NCBI GenBank assembly: GCA_020137815.1
Contig: CM035352.1
Location: 220,675-284,674 of the forward strand
From: Hormiphora californensis
Lineage: Eukaryota > Ctenophora > Tentaculata > Cydippida > Pleurobrachiidae
Length of the DNA stretch: 64,000 nt
Direction: 5' to 3'
Shown: one piece after another, positions 12,007 through 27,314 of the stretch
Numbering within the stretch: the stretch's first letter is position 1
Layout of the letters: each line of letters begins with the position of its first letter
Position numbers and translations under genes: made by a program
Notes under the pieces: model-generated
Seen by the model: the letters and a program-made list of their open reading frames with translations, nothing else
Told to the model about the DNA's origin: nothing
Databases searched by the model: none

Positions 12007-15000
12007 GTATGTGAAATTTGACAAAAATCACTGTGTTGGAAAGCATCACCCTTCCCCAAAATAAGATGGGGATTATGTGCACAAAGTTTTCAAATCACTG
12101 AGTTTAACTGCCTTCATTTCAAGTTCAAGGGTTCGAACAGATACATATAATACATTGATGGGCGAAAAAAGTCCTCCCTAGACAAGCATGGTTCGGTTTC
12201 AGATATTGTAGAGCTCTAAAATTTGGCACAGTTACTTATACATACTTTATGGGACAAATATAAAATAAATATATATTGACCAAAATGTCAGACTTTTAGC
12301 TCAAAGTTCATTTTTTTCACCGAAATGAACATTTTCATTCATTCCAAAATCACGATTTTTCGGTCTAGAAGTTAAACCATTGCTTTTGGCCATCGATCAG
12401 CTTTCCAACGCCTCCAAGAAACCCCAAAACGAACAATCACAAGACACACAGCTACAGCGGCATGTTTCTGACAGTGACGCTCCAGTTACAAAATTTGAAC
12501 CTGGCATCAGTTTCAACTGGACAGCTGGGACACTCCTGGTGAACCATGCTGCACGAGAGATTTTCGATCACGTGATCGATGTGAATTTCATTGAAAGTAT
12601 AGTGCATCAGTACTCCAAAGACAACATGACGCTAGTTTTACTGAAAACTGATACCAGGTTCGAATTTTGTAACTGGTCCCTTAGTCAGGTCATGTGATCC
12701 CCACCGAATCGTGGACTATTTTAAATTGCTTATCAGACGTAGTGGGGAAGAATCGCGTATCGTAGCCGCTAATGAGGGATGTGTATCAAAAAGCGACATG
12801 ATATGTTATTCGAGAGCACTTGTCTGAAGAGGCCACTTGTTAATGAGCTTCAAATCGCATGACCAATCATCATCGTCATCCATCATTATATTAGCGGATG
12901 TGATACGTGATTCTTCCTCACTTGCCTGATCAGAAAATTATATTAGTCCACGATTCGGTGGGGGTCACATGACTTGACTAACTGTCAGAAACATGTCCAC
13001 TGCACTTGTGATTGTCCGTTTTGGGTTTTCTTGGTTTCTTGGTCGCGTTGGAAAGCTAATCGATAGCAAAAAATGGAGACGGACGCTAGGTCAAACGCCT
13101 AAGTCTAATCGGACTCTATATAATACTTAGAGTCCGATTTTTGCTCAAAATACGAGCAGGACTCTATGTCTACCAAGTCTAAAACAAGGGGACTCTATGT
13201 CTACTAAGTCTAAAACAAGGGGACGCTAAGTCTAAAAAATAACGGTATTTAGTCTAAAATCGTAGATTGTGATCGAAAGTTTCCGGCCATTAGGCCGGAA
13301 ACGAGAGCTCGCACATCAGAATCACTCTCAGTTTTATGAGTTCCCACAACTGAACCTCGTCTAATAGACCACAGCTTCTCTTCTCTCTCTCTCTCAACTT
13401 AGCAACTAATGTTCTCCTTTCTAATCTTTCCTCTAAAGTCCTATCAGGGGCAATGAACACTGCTCGGAAAGTCTCTGTCCCTTTCAGCCGTGCTGCCTTA
13501 GCTAAAATATCCCTAACAGTCTCCTTGCTCCTCAAAATCACCTTCACCGTACCCCTTCCTCCCTGATCCTCCCAAGCCTCTCAACTTTTGAAAGAACTGA
13601 TGCTTCCTCCTTTACCTTATCACTGTCACTACTCCTCTCATCCTCGCACAATCCATATACAATCGTATTACTACTGTGGTCGGTTGTTGCACTAGCAATA
13701 GCAGTCCGGATTTTACTGGGAGCAAGAGCAGATGTACATGCAATATGCATTATTCACAGCAGTAGCGGCTGTTTCAAGTGCTGTTGAATAGATCTGGATC
13801 TCATTCTTAACAACTGACTGGACAGCACTCTTCTCAAGCATACTAAATGTGGGCATAAAAAATGTCCGCCCTAGACTAGCATGGTTCCAGATATTGTAGA
13901 GCGCCAAAATTTGGCAGAGTTACTCTATGGGACAAATAAATAGGTTGACCAAAATTTCAGACTTTTAGCTCAAAGTTCATTTTTTTGATCGGAATGAACA
14001 TTGTCATTCATTCCAAAAAACATGAATTTTTTATCCAAAAGTCAAACAATTGTCTTTGGCTATCGAATTTCTTTCAAATGCGACCAAGAAATCAAAAACA
14101 GACAACCACAAGGCACACAGTGATCATGTTTCTTGTAGTGAGTCAGGTCATGTGATCCTCACCGAATCGTGGACAACTTTCTGAGTTGCTAATCAGGCTT
14201 ATTGGGGAAGAATCACGTATCATAGCCGCTAATGAGGGATGTGTATCGAAAAAGCGACATGTGATTTGAAAGCACTGAGATAAAGAGAACACTTGTTAAT
14301 GAGCCTCGGATCTCATGGCCAATCATCTTCGTCATCCCACATTGGCGGCTGTGATACGTGATTCTCCACAACTAATCCTGATTAGCAATTTAGAACAGTC
14401 CAAGATTCGATGGGGATCACATGACCTGACTATCTGTCAGAAACATGATCACTGTGTGCCTTGTGCTTGCCCGTTTTTGATTTTCTTAGTCACATTTGAA
14501 AGAAATTCGACAGCCAAAGACAATTGTATAAATTCTGCCGTCGAGCTGTATTTCTGTTGTAAGATGTGCTAGTCCTTTGTGTCCTATTTTGCAGTCCCAG
14601 CCACGAAAGCCGCTCAACGACTGGTCGTGTACAGTGCACACTGCATAATCTGAGAATGAAGCATATAAACTATGTAACTAGCTAATTTGTCGAAGTAAAA
14701 CATAACTTTCAGAGCAAAACTGGGATTGGCAAGACGAAAAAGTCAGCGAAGAACGATGCTGCTCGCCAATTGTTTGACGATATTGCGAGAAAAGAGCTTC
14801 AACCTTCTGATCTGAGTAGAAAAGATACGGGAAAGAAAGGAGAAATTAGTGAGTTGTTTGTAAGTTAAAATATATTGTATACTGTAAAACCAGATATTTT
14901 CGCGATTCGATCAAAATTGACTATTTTCGCTTATCCCACTGCCACCCCCATTTCACGGTCCTAGTCTATTGTTTAATTACGCCAAGAGTGCAGTCATCAT

Positions 15001-18000
15001 TGCCATGAGACACCAGACCTGCTTGGCGTAGACCAATGAAGTGTGAGCATTTTCTCATTGCTGATTGGATCTAACATAAGATATAGCCAATCAATGAACC
15101 GATTACCACTGACTTAGTACTAGAGTAAAAAAATCCTGAAATGATTTGCACGAGTTCTATGTGAAAAATTGTCCAAAATATTTTCGCGGAATTAATTTTC
15201 GCGGATTTTCCAGCCAAAAATAAAGAGCGAAAATTAAAATCTCACAAAAATTAATGGTTTTACAGTATGCTGATATGCAAGCCCAAATTAAAATTGTAAA
15301 ATTTTGAGCCAATTTGACAAAAAAACAATAGAAATGCTCATTACCAAGCCATGTTACATTGGGAATGAGCATTTCCATTATTTCTGTCACATTTACAGAC
15401 ACATCTACAAATATACATATTAGAGTGCGTTCTACACATCCTAAAAAACGATGGTAAAAACGACGGTAAAAACGATACAGACAGATAGAATATGTTGGAG
15501 CATGTTCCAGTTGTGCCTAGTGCACCGATAACAGTCACGTAAGGGGGAAGGGGAAGAACAGAGAGATTCATACTTTAACATATATTCTGTCTGTATCGTT
15601 TTTACCATCGTTTTTACCATTGTTTTTTAGGATGTGTAGAACGCACTCTTAGTTACCAATTATTTTATGTCTGTTATGAATCCGATTGTATTTCTTCCAT
15701 CTTATGAGAGCAGGTTAATTTGGTTTTTATCACCGTTGTTGAATCTAATTTTGGTTGAGTGTGTGAGTAAACTGCTCTGATTATCCCTCAGTGGCAGTAT
15801 TAGCTATGCTATGCTGTCCCTGGGGGATCTGGACAGGATACAACTCTAGATATTATTATTACTAGAAGGCCCGTTCAAGTAGAGCACCCGTTGACCCGAA
15901 TCCCCACGCTCTCCCTCACCCAGAATCACCCCTCTCACCCACTGTCGACAGAATTCTCTAAAAACTTTCTGGAGAAATTTACTTCGAATTTACTTGAACG
16001 TTAATCGTATTTTTTCGATTTATCAGGAGTTTTAAGCCTTTTTACAGAGTTTTTTGTCGTGTAGAAAAATATTCTAAACAGGGCGCTTTCCAGCTCCGCG
16101 CCACACTTCTTTAGTTGTTTGGCTGCTGAAAAAGTATATTCCAGTGTAGATTTCAGCCGCATATTATACTTTTTCAGCAGCCAAACAACTAAAGAAGTGC
16201 AGCGCGGCGCTGGAAAGGGCCCTGTTTTTAATATTCTTCTACACGACAAAAAATCTGAAAAAATGCTCAAAACTCCTGATAAATCGAAAAAAACGATTAA
16301 CGAAAAGTTTTAGGTATCTTGTCAACCTGAAAATGATATGATATTTATATAGTATTATCATAGTTTTATTAAACAATATTGTTTTTTATTGAGATTTGAG
16401 CATGAGCAGCCGCATAATGATAATGATCAACATGAATATTGGCGTGGCATAACCTGAGTTCAGATTGCTACACTTTTTTCTAAAAATATTTTGTCTCCAG
16501 GAACTAGCCCAACGGCATAAACTTGGAAACCCCTGTTTTCAAGTTATATCTACGCCATCATCGAGTGACCCAAGCTTCAGCGTTGAATTAAGATTGGCTG
16601 GAGAAGTTTCTGAAGCAGCGGGCAGCAACAAAAAAATGGCAAAAATAGCAGCAGCACTTAAAGTAAGTATTTACTGTTACACACCTGAAGGAGTATTAAC
16701 AAGATTATTTGCATTATGTTGTAACATAACTTATAGGAACCGGCAATACCGGATTTTTTTTCTCGATTCGATCTCGATCTTTTTTAGAAGGTCGAAAATT
16801 TTTCGATTCGATCCAGATTTGATCTTTTAGCGATCAAAAATTTTCGATTCGATCTCGATTCGATCTTTGGGCTATCCAAAAATATCGATTCGATCTCGAT
16901 TCGATCTTTTGGGGTTCAAAAATTTTCGATTCGGTCTCGATTCGATCTTTGGGTGATAAAAAACTTTCGATTCGATCTCGATTCGATCTTTGGGTAATAA
17001 AAAACTTTTGATCCGATCTTTGGGCGATAAAAACCTTTCGATTCGATCTTTGAGGGTTCAAAAAATCTCGATTCGATCTTTGGGTGATAAAACAAGAATT
17101 GTAAAATTTTGAGATATAATATAATTCTTTAGGTAGCACTGCTTGTACAACTTATAACACCCCCCAGTGTTATAAGTTTTCACTTATAACACCCCCCAGT
17201 GTTATAAGTTTTCACTTATAACACCCCCCAGTGATACATGAAAACTTATAACACTGCTGCACTTAGAAGTCCTTACTCCACTGTTTCTGTCACACTTAAA
17301 AACCGTTGGAAAGATAAGCGTGTACGAACTCCCTCTCTCTCTTTCTTTATGTCACACTCTCAAGCCGTTGCAACACCGAGATCAAGATAACAGTCACGAA
17401 CTCCCAGACCCACACATTCTTTATCTCTCTCTCACTCTCGCTAATCTATCACTCTCTTTACCTATAGATCTCAGACGTTATCTTATCTCTGCCTGCTACC
17501 TTATCATGAATTCGTTCTATTGTTACGCCCTAAACTGTCTCTCACTCTTGTTTTAAAAATTTTACAATGCAATTTTATTATGCCTATTTTCGTTGTACCT
17601 GACGTCAACAATAATGTCCCAGATTCTTACACTTTTAGACCTCGCAGGCTCGGTCAAAAAGTAAAACTACATCACTCGCAGGCTCGTGAGGTAGTTACAC
17701 TTAGTGGCACTCGCAGGCTCGTGCACTAAAGTACAAGAATCTGCCTCGACCTGTGGTCTCGGATCATTATTGTTGTACTTATAACACTCGACCTTCGGTC
17801 TCGTGTTATAAGTTTTCAGGTACAACTTATAGGCATAATAAAATCCTACATTATTGCATTACAATAACAAACACGAGTGTTTTAGAAAACAATTGTTTCA
17901 CTACCAGTTGCCTGGTAGATCATCAGTTCCGATAATGAAATATCAACAAACAAACAAATCAATCCCTGCTCCTTTAGAAACATTTTAATAACATGAACTT

Positions 18001-21000
18001 CCGGGTGTGTCTGCATTTTCCCACAACTTCCGAGCGCTTGTTCAGGGGGGTTATATCCGTCCTCTTGGAGTTTTCCAATATTTGTACTTTCTCCGTGGTG
18101 CAGAGGTCGCACGATTGTGTTGGTCCATTGGGTGGGTGCCCTCTGTCGATAACCTTCCACTCTATGGTGAAGTCGGTGTTGCTGTCTTTCAATTCCCATA
18201 CATGTTTCGACAGTTCAGTTGACTTCCTCGCATTTTCCCTCCTGAAGCTGCTCTGGTGTGCATTGTATCTGGTCTTGAATTGATTTTCCGTAAGACCAAC
18301 GTAGCTGGATGTTCCAGTTTGTGTTGTTACACTGGCCTCGTAGATCACACCTTTTTGTAGACACTTTTGTTGCAGGGGACATTCAGCTGTTCTTCTACAG
18401 TTGCAGGACCGCTCTGTGTTGGCTGGCACTCCACTGCTTTTCAATACCCGTTTGTTGTGGGCCTTGATGATCTGGCTCATATTGGGCAGGGTGCTAAAGC
18501 TGACTTTAACGGTTCTTCTGTTAAATAGCTTGCGGAGAGGGTGGCCTATGTAGAAGTGTGAGTCCAGTAGTTGGAGGAATTTCTTGCCGATGTTTGTTTT
18601 GGTTAACTGTGAATATGGCGGGGTAAACCAGATCACGTTCCTCTTCCTCCTCCTCTTCTTCCTCTTATTTGTGCCGGGCTCTGTGTAATTGAGGAGTCCT
18701 TCGAAGTTGCTTCTTTTCAATGCCTCCTCGTATGGTCCCTTGGCCTCCATGAACTTCTCTCGGTCGGATGAGAGTTCTGAAATCCTCTTCTCTATCATCT
18801 TCGGCAGGTTCTTCTTGATTGACACTGGGTGGTTGGACCTTTTGTCAACATAGAGTATGGTATTGTCTTTTTTGACGTAAGGTGCGACCTCTGCACCACG
18901 GAGAAAGTACAAATATTGGAAAACTCCAAGAGGACGGATATAACCCCCCTGAACAAGCGCTCGGAAGTTGTGGGAAAATGCAGACACACCCGGAAGTTCA
19001 TGTTATTAAAATGTTTCTAAAGGAGCAGGGATTGATTTGTTTGTTTGTTGATATTTCATTATCGGAACTGATGATCTACCAGGCAACTGGTAGTGAAACA
19101 ATTGTTTTCTAAAACACTCGTGTTTGTTATTGTACAGTACTCCAGGAAAATTTCATTGCCCTGTCGAGTTCTCCTGAGGACGCAATCCCCACAAATCACA
19201 GTGAATTATTGCATTATGTATTCATAATGCGGTGTTTCCCTGCCACAAATGGATTTAAAATTGATGAATAAGCTTCAAAACTGGATTGAAATGGCGTTTT
19301 TTGCGCTTTTTTGCCCTAGATGCGATTTTCTCCTTTGGATACTTTTATATATTTCCGCCCACGGTCCTGCGTAGTTCCCAGAGGTCCCCTTTAGGTCACA
19401 CAACCGTTCGTTTTGCTGGGGGACTCGGTCGAGGTTGAACGTCCTTCAGGGACACCGTGTATGGTAACCAAAGCAGTTGCCTAGCTAGGAGAGCCCAATT
19501 AGTTACCAAGAACTTCAACTTTAATCGCATCTCAACTTGAGTCACTAGTACTAGTGACTGTAGTTTCATGCTTGGAAGACGTTCAACCACTTCATGGCAT
19601 GGCTGTAGGGCGCCCGGAGTGATTTCTGGTGATAGTAGGAAGTGCTATCAGCGAGTAATTCGTGCCACAATGTGCGTTAATCATTTCCGTTGTTGAATCA
19701 ACGAAGCGTGAGATCAAAGTTTTATGAAGGAGCAGACTTGTTGTTAGGCGTTTTCCGGGACGGACGGACACATTTAGTTAGGTGTGCGGACTGTAGTGCT
19801 ACACTCTAAGTCTACAGTGGACTCTATATCTAAATTTAGATTTAGATAAAGAGTCCAAATAAGTCTAAACTCTAGGAGGACTCTATATCTAAAAAGTCTA
19901 CACAGGGCGGACTCCTTATCTAAAAAGTCTAAACAAAGTGGACTCTATATCTACATAAATCTAAATTAGATATAGAGTCCGCCTTTCGCCGCGAACTCGA
20001 GATTTCGGCCGTTAGGCCGGAAACGAGAGTTTGCTCTACCCCTATACTAATTTAGAAGTGTTAGGGCCGTTATTTGGGTTCGAGGTTAGGGTTAGTGTTA
20101 GGGTTAGGTTTTGGGTTGGGTTAGGATTTTAGACATAGAGTCCGGGTTGGAGGATTTGGTGCCAAAATGTACTAGAGGACTCTATACAAGGTGGGCCACG
20201 GATTGTTGGTCATGGTTAGCGAGGTGGTGTGTCAAAACGGTGATAGTTGTGAGAATACAAATTATGGGAGCACTCTGGATCAATTCCTTGGTAACTTTTT
20301 CCATAATTTTCTGTCAAAAATTCGAAAATTCATTTTTCATTCCTTCATTCATGTCTCGTTCATTCATAATGTGAGCATCCTAATTTTCCATCATTAAGCT
20401 ATTTTTCTTTGGCTTGAATTTATCTTTCCAATGAGCACCATAAAAATGAAATTGAATCACCAGGTCACACAGCAGTTGAGGAAATGTTCATGCATGATTT
20501 TGGCTCTTTTTGTGACTTTCAATGAGCTATATCACGGCGACCTTCCGTTCAATCTTCTTAAAAATTTGGGAAAACATTGGATAAGCAAAGATCTTTGCTC
20601 ACAAGAAAAATCAAGGTCAAAGGTCAAAGTTCATTTTACATTTTTGTTAGTTCATTCCGTTCATTCAGGAACCAACATCCCTAAAGTGATGAAAATGCTT
20701 GGGTTTTGTTTGGCCCATGTCCTGCAATGACAGAGAGGTGTAATAGCGTGTTTCCGGGCTAGTTTGTGGGTATCCATGTGATCATGATGATATCTGACAC
20801 CTTTTCTGAACCATACTTGAGGGATTTTCTCAAATTCAAGCATGTAACTTGGTTTTTCTGCGATTAGTACCGTGCAACAATGTTATGAGATCTCATCAAA
20901 CCTCAAAAATGATGATTAGCTCAATGAAATTAGTTGATTTATGATCGACATTGTTCGTTTCGTTCAATTTGACATCGGTTTTAATCTTTTCAATCGTAAA

Positions 21001-24000
21001 TCAACTAATTTCATTGAGCTAATCATCATTTTTGAGGTTTGATGAGATCTCATAACATTGTTGCACGGTACTAATCGCAGAAAAACCAAGTTACATGCTT
21101 GAATTTGAGAAAATCCCTCAAGTATGGTTCAGAAAAGGTGTCAGATATCATCATGATCACATGGATACCCACAAACTAGCCCGGAAACACGCTATTACAC
21201 CTCTCTGTCATTGCAGGACATGGGCCAAACAAAACCCAAGCATTTTCATCACTTTAGGGATGTTGGTTCCTGAATGAACGGAATGAACTAACAAAAATGA
21301 AAAATGAACTTTGACCTTTGACCTTGATTTTTCTTGTGAGCAAAGATCTTTGCTTATCCAATGTTTTCCCAAATTTTTAAGAAGATTGAACGGAAGGTCG
21401 CCGTGATATAGCTCATTGAAAGTCACAAAAAGAGCCAAAATCATGCATGAACATTTCCTCAACTGCTGTGTGACCTGGTGATTCAATTTCATTTTTATGG
21501 TGCTCATTGGAAAGATAAATTCAAGCCAAAGAAAAATAGCTTAATGATGGAAAATTAGGATGCTCACATTATGAATGAACGAGACATGAATGAAGGAATG
21601 AAAAATGAATTTTCGAATTTTTGACAGAAAATTATGGAAAAAGTTACCAAGGAATTGATCCAGAGTGCTCCCATAATTTTTATTCTCACAACTATCACCG
21701 TTTTGACACACCACCTCGCTAACCATGACCAACAATCCGTGGCCCACCATCTAAAAATTCTACACAGGGCGGACTCTTTATCTAAAAAGTCTACACAGGG
21801 AGGACTCTTTATCTAAACTTTTTTCAAAATCTAACTGTAGATAAAGAGTCCGTTTTTAGATATAGAGTCCGCCTTCGATTTAGATAAAGAGTCCGTTAGC
21901 ACTAGAGTCCGCCCACCATTTAGTTAACCCCCTCGATCTGCTGATTTCTAAACCCTGAATGATATTTTTAGCACGTGCATGCTAAAAAACATCATCCGAT
22001 CTCGATTTGATCTCTGAGCTCAAAAAACTACTCGATTCGATTCGATCTCTCGATCTTTCGATTCGATCCGATATTATCGCCGGTTCCTAAACATAACGGT
22101 GAATTTCCCTGCCGCGTGAACCTGTGAAGAAAATATATATTCATAGGGCAGTGTGTCCTTATACTAGCACTACAATGACAGACCTGAACACCTTGCAATT
22201 AAAACTAAAATGTACATCTTTGATTTTGATTTTCAACGTTCAAATGAATACCGAAACAATATCATGTACTCAAAAGAACGAGGCAGGCTCACCGAATGAG
22301 CGCTTACACCGCTAAAACACTTTAAATCAACTAATATTATATAGAAATTAATATTGTCCACTTTTCAGTCCTTCTTATCTATCTTAATCACACTACCTCT
22401 CACAATATCCCACTTAAAGTGTGGCTCAGTGTCTTTCTGTCACTTTAACTCAGCAACAAGTCTCTTTCTCTCACTTCTCTCCTCAACAGTCCTGTCCGGA
22501 CAAATGTACACATCGTTCATCCCGTCCACTTCCCTCAGCATCCCAGACCTTGCCAGAATGGAGCGTACCATATCTCGGTTGTGTAGTACCACCTTGACAG
22601 GCCGCTTCCTCCCGATTACCTTCTCGCCTAGCCTCCTACAGCTTACCAATTTAGGCTTCTCATTGGTGTGTTCCAACACATTCAGAACAACATCCTCAGT
22701 CTTTTCCTCTCCATCAGACTCCATCAACCCGTAGAAAATCAGGTTGCTGGACCTGTCCTCCACACTGGACGCCTTCACCATGGCTGCTTGTAGCTTCCTA
22801 GGGGCAAGCGAGGCAGTGCAGCTCTTCTTTACAACTGCTGCATAGCACTTCAGTTCTTCTTTGACAGAGGAAACTGTGTCCTCAATCTTCTTGCTCTTCT
22901 CAGAGAGGAGAGAGCTCTGGAGAGATATCACCGTCTCTTGACAAGATAGCAACGCTTCCTGAGACTTAATAACAGCCTCTTGCATGGAATTGATCTTCCC
23001 TGTTACCTCTTCCAGCTTTTTATCTGTCTCCTCTAGCTTTTTTGTCTTATCTTTGAACAACTCAGCGTCCACTTCCACAACATATGGCAGGATCACCATA
23101 TGACAGAACCAGGCATAATTCTGGATCATGTTTATCAATTCAGGCTTGTTCTTCGTGTTCAGCCTAGCTGCAGTAACTCTTGATGAATCAAAACTGTTAC
23201 CGCGGCTCTGGCACGCAGCATCATTTAGTAGACTCTCTACTGCCTTCATCACACTCGCTGAGGGACATGCTTCATCTGTCAGTCCATTACTTTCACACCA
23301 CTGTGTGAATTTTTTGCTGTGCATCTCCACCAATGTAGAGTGTGTACAACAATCGCTCGTACAAACGGTGCAGGTCAGGAGCTCAGAAAATCAAACAAAA
23401 TAGATAAGAAGTAGGAAGTTGTTTCCGCTCTAGGGCTAAATAATTGCTTAGTATTAACTAGCCTTCTAAAACGGTTCAAATTGTGTAGAAAAATGGTTTT
23501 TATTTTCTAGGTCTAACTAGAACGTCCTAAAAAACTGTCATAAAGTTAAGACATTTTTCAAATCAACCAAATTTCTTTGAGCTCAACTTACATCCTGAAG
23601 ATGGCTTCTGATTGAAAGATGGAGACTACTACTACTGACGATAGTGCGTTTTTCGCCATAGCGACCTCAATTCTTGTCCAATCGATCTCAAACTTGGTCA
23701 GCATCTTTATCTACGTAAGCCTGATAATAATTATTCACCATCATGACGTTATAACGTCGTGACGTCACGCCTTAATTGCAACTGCCCATACCACCAACAC
23801 AATATAATACCGTGTGACATCCAGCACGCTGTATGCAGGGCAACCTGCAATTTCTGCCACCAAGTATATATCGGAGTAACCAACCGCCCCCTCAAAGCCA
23901 GACTTGACGAGCACGAATCAGCAACAAGATTGGGTAATCTTGATTGCTCGACCCTGGCCGAACATGCAAACATGGCCCACTTCCATCACCTAACAGGGAC

Positions 24001-27000
24001 CAGGGGCACCTGGCAAACAAGAATTATTATTGCATTATGTTTCATAAGGGCCCAGTTAGAGATTTGAAACCGGGCGTCAGTTTCCTGCTGACACTGTCGC
24101 GTGGCGCTACTTTCAATGCAATTCACATCGAAATCCCTGCTAGTCATCGAAGATGTCGCGCGCAGTATGGTTCATAAGGATTCTCCCAGCTGTCAGTTTG
24201 CAACTGGACCGTAATTAATGCTGTGTTTCCCTGCCAACGAATACTGTACCGCCTGGGCCAGAAAAAAGTCATGGTACGCCGAGCCTAATATCTCCCAAAT
24301 CTTAACTCCAATCACTCTAATATTTTGACACAATATTTGTATGGGTACTCATTCGAGGAATCCAGAGTTTCAGCCCTCTGGACAAAAGTTCATTTTTTTC
24401 GCCCGAATGAATATCGAATGAACACCAAAACGGGACCATATTTCGGTACCAAAGTTTCACAAATTTGTTTGGCTACCGATTTTCTTTCGAACGCGACCAG
24501 TTTGAGCTTAATTGGGTCACCACAAGAATCTCAGTGACCAGTTTACCAAGCCTAGGTTGGGTCATGTGATCCCCATCAAATTATGACGTGTTAGCAAGAA
24601 AACTTACATTCTAACGGACGCTGTATCGGTACACCGTCCTCATTAGCAGATGTGATACGTGATACTCGACCGTTACACCTGCTTATTGGCACTTCTTAAT
24701 GACACTAGTGTCTCAATGGGGTCAGATGACCAGATCTAGGGTTAGAACACTAACCACTGTGTCACTTGTGGTGGTCCAATTGAGCTAAAATTAGTCGCGT
24801 TTGAAAGGAAATAGATATCCAAAGGCAACTGTGAAATTCCGGTTCGAAAAAGCATTCCTGTTTTCAAGTTCATTCAGGATTAATTCCAGTCGGAAAAATG
24901 AACTTTAAGATAGAGCCCTAAAATTCCGGCTAACATCAACATTGATCAATTGGAATGGCCGTACCAATTTATAGCGCCTGAAATTGCCAATTTCTTGTCA
25001 AAACGGGTCAAAATCGATTTTCGGTAAAAATGAACATTTTTCAATTGCTTATTTCACCCATAAAAACTTATCCAATTTCAATAAAAATGCAGATTGCCAT
25101 TTGTTGTTACTTCTTCTATTACATGGCTGCTTTTTTTAGAATAAAATCGAATATAATAAAGAGAAAACTCGAAAAAAACCAAAAAAATGAAAAATAGGGC
25201 TCATTAATGAATTTTGAAGTTTTAGGAAGTCAAACTCCGGATTCCTCGAATGAGTACCCATACAAACATTGTGTCAAAATATCAGAGTGATCGAAGTTAA
25301 GATTTGGGAGGTATGAGGCTCGGCGTACCATGACTTTTTTTTGGCCCAGGCGGTACAACTGATCACCGATAAACGATGAGATCTGGTAAGCGCCGCTCAC
25401 ACACCAGACGATGCCATGCAATGTGATCTGATCGTCATCCACATTCCACGTAAGCCCTAATTACAATGTTATGTGACACTAAGCTATGCATGGGAAACTT
25501 CTCGCGTTCCCTCAGTTACCATACTAACGAGCTGAGCTTTCAACGCCTTTAAGTTTCAAGAAGTTAAATCCATTCGATGGCTAATAGCACCGCTATGCTG
25601 TAACATTCGAGGTGTGCTAAGTGAAAATTTTGTCGACTTGGCCAAAAGGTTAAGGGTAGATATGAAACTATGGACAATTGTCTACTACATCCTGAAAACG
25701 GAATTGGGATAGTGTATGTCAATTACGTGGGCCAGGCGATTAAAAAAGTTTACTTTTTTACCGAAAAAAGGAAAATATGTGTGTTTTACACCAGTGTTTG
25801 GCATGTTCTTGATATCAACTTTTTATGGTCAGGGTCGTGTTCAGCGGTTTGATACCGATCAGAATAGATGTGTATCATGAAAGTTAGCCAAAGGTCATTT
25901 TTGACCTGAAAATGTTCATTTTGGACCAAAAATGTTCATTTTTGACTAAAAATGTTCATTTTGGCCATTTTCTTCAATTTTGAGAGCTTTTTCATGAACG
26001 GGATCGTGTTCAAAAGTAGTCGGTTACAACCGGAATTTGGTTTCCGACAAATAAAATCTCAAAAAGTTGAAATTCGTCTCAACTAATACTGCAAAGTAGG
26101 AAAATGTGCAAGAAAAAAAGATGAAAAAAAAATAAAATTTTCATTATAAAATGGAGTTCTGAAGGTGCAGACTGGAAATAATGGTTGTACTGGTTCTCAT
26201 GAGGCGATTCATATGTGTGGTTTTTTCGAAATAACGCCCCAAAAAACATTTTTTGATATGAATATGCCCATATATGGGCATACATCAGCCCACGTAATTG
26301 GGCCAGGGTAGGACTAAAATTTTTTTACCAAATGTTTTAGAATGATCGTAGGAACTCATTCTAGGGGTAAACTTTGTGAAAATTGGATTTGATTTATGAG
26401 TTTGGAAAAATAGCACACCCTAGTATACATACGCTGCATTTTGAGCGTGCGCCACCGAAATCCGTAGTGTAATAACTTAGCAGACGATGCTTTCAAAATG
26501 GATCGGTTGTCATGTGCACAGCGCCGGTAACGGTGGACGGACGGACACGATCTGCTGATTTCTAAACCCTGAATGATATTTTTAGCATGTGCGTGCTAAA
26601 AACATCATCCCGAAGGGCATTCACCCGTGCAGGGAAAAATTAAGATTCGTCCCTACTATAGTTTGCACTTCCGCAATAACATCGTCTCTCAAGGAGGTGT
26701 GCCTGTAGTTTTACAAGCTCAGCTTGTGCAGCAACAAGGGCTCTCTGAGCTGAGATAACCTCTTCTTGACGTTCAAAACACTTCGTCTCCATCTCCCTAC
26801 ACTTTCTTGCTTCTCTGAACGTTTTCTTCATAGCGGGGTACGCTTTCTCAATAAGAAGCTTAGAGGCTTTGGTTACCCATTCCACCAGCTCGACTTTGTT
26901 GATGCTGCTGATCTTGGATTTGGTCGGTACTGGAAGATCATCCCACAATCCAACCTCCTCCACGTCATCGTACTCGGAACCAATTATCTCCTGCTTCTTA

Positions 27001-27232
27001 ATTCCCGCGAGAAACAAAATATCCTCAGACAAACCCACCATATCATGACGGAGAGAGTCATACTCATCAAAGTTTATCTTTCCGGTGTCTTTCAATTTGA
27101 TTCTGGGGTCGATACTCATCGTTTAGAAACAACGAGTAACGGTTATTCTCTGTGCGTGATTAGATATTGCAGTGTGGAAGATAACGAGACAAGCAACCAA
27201 AGAAAATTAACTTCCTACAAAAAAAAGAGAGG

Positions 27233-27314
<82 letters not shown>

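Larger units (their letters stand above)
19781..21917. mobile_element. DNA element with 9-bp TSD ATTTAGTTA, split by a nested palindrome
   Basis: TIR GGTGTGCGGACT(G)TAGTGCTA at the left against TAGCACTAGAGTCCGCCCACC at the right. ATTTAGTTA occurs at 19772-19780 and 21918-21926. Without the 1559-bp nested insertion it is about 578 bp, like the copy at 59054-59648. A 9-bp TSD suggests Mutator-like transposition; that is inference. Confidence 0.78.

Noticed and set aside
20084-20126. True telomere or chromosome end
   Set aside because: Short, degenerate, internal to a transposon with a second copy at 59361.
20111-21750. Paired ORFs MSTIKMKLNHQVTQ and MLEFEKIPQVWFRK
   Set aside because: Each appears twice in opposite orientation because they lie in the 751-bp arms; no coding signature.
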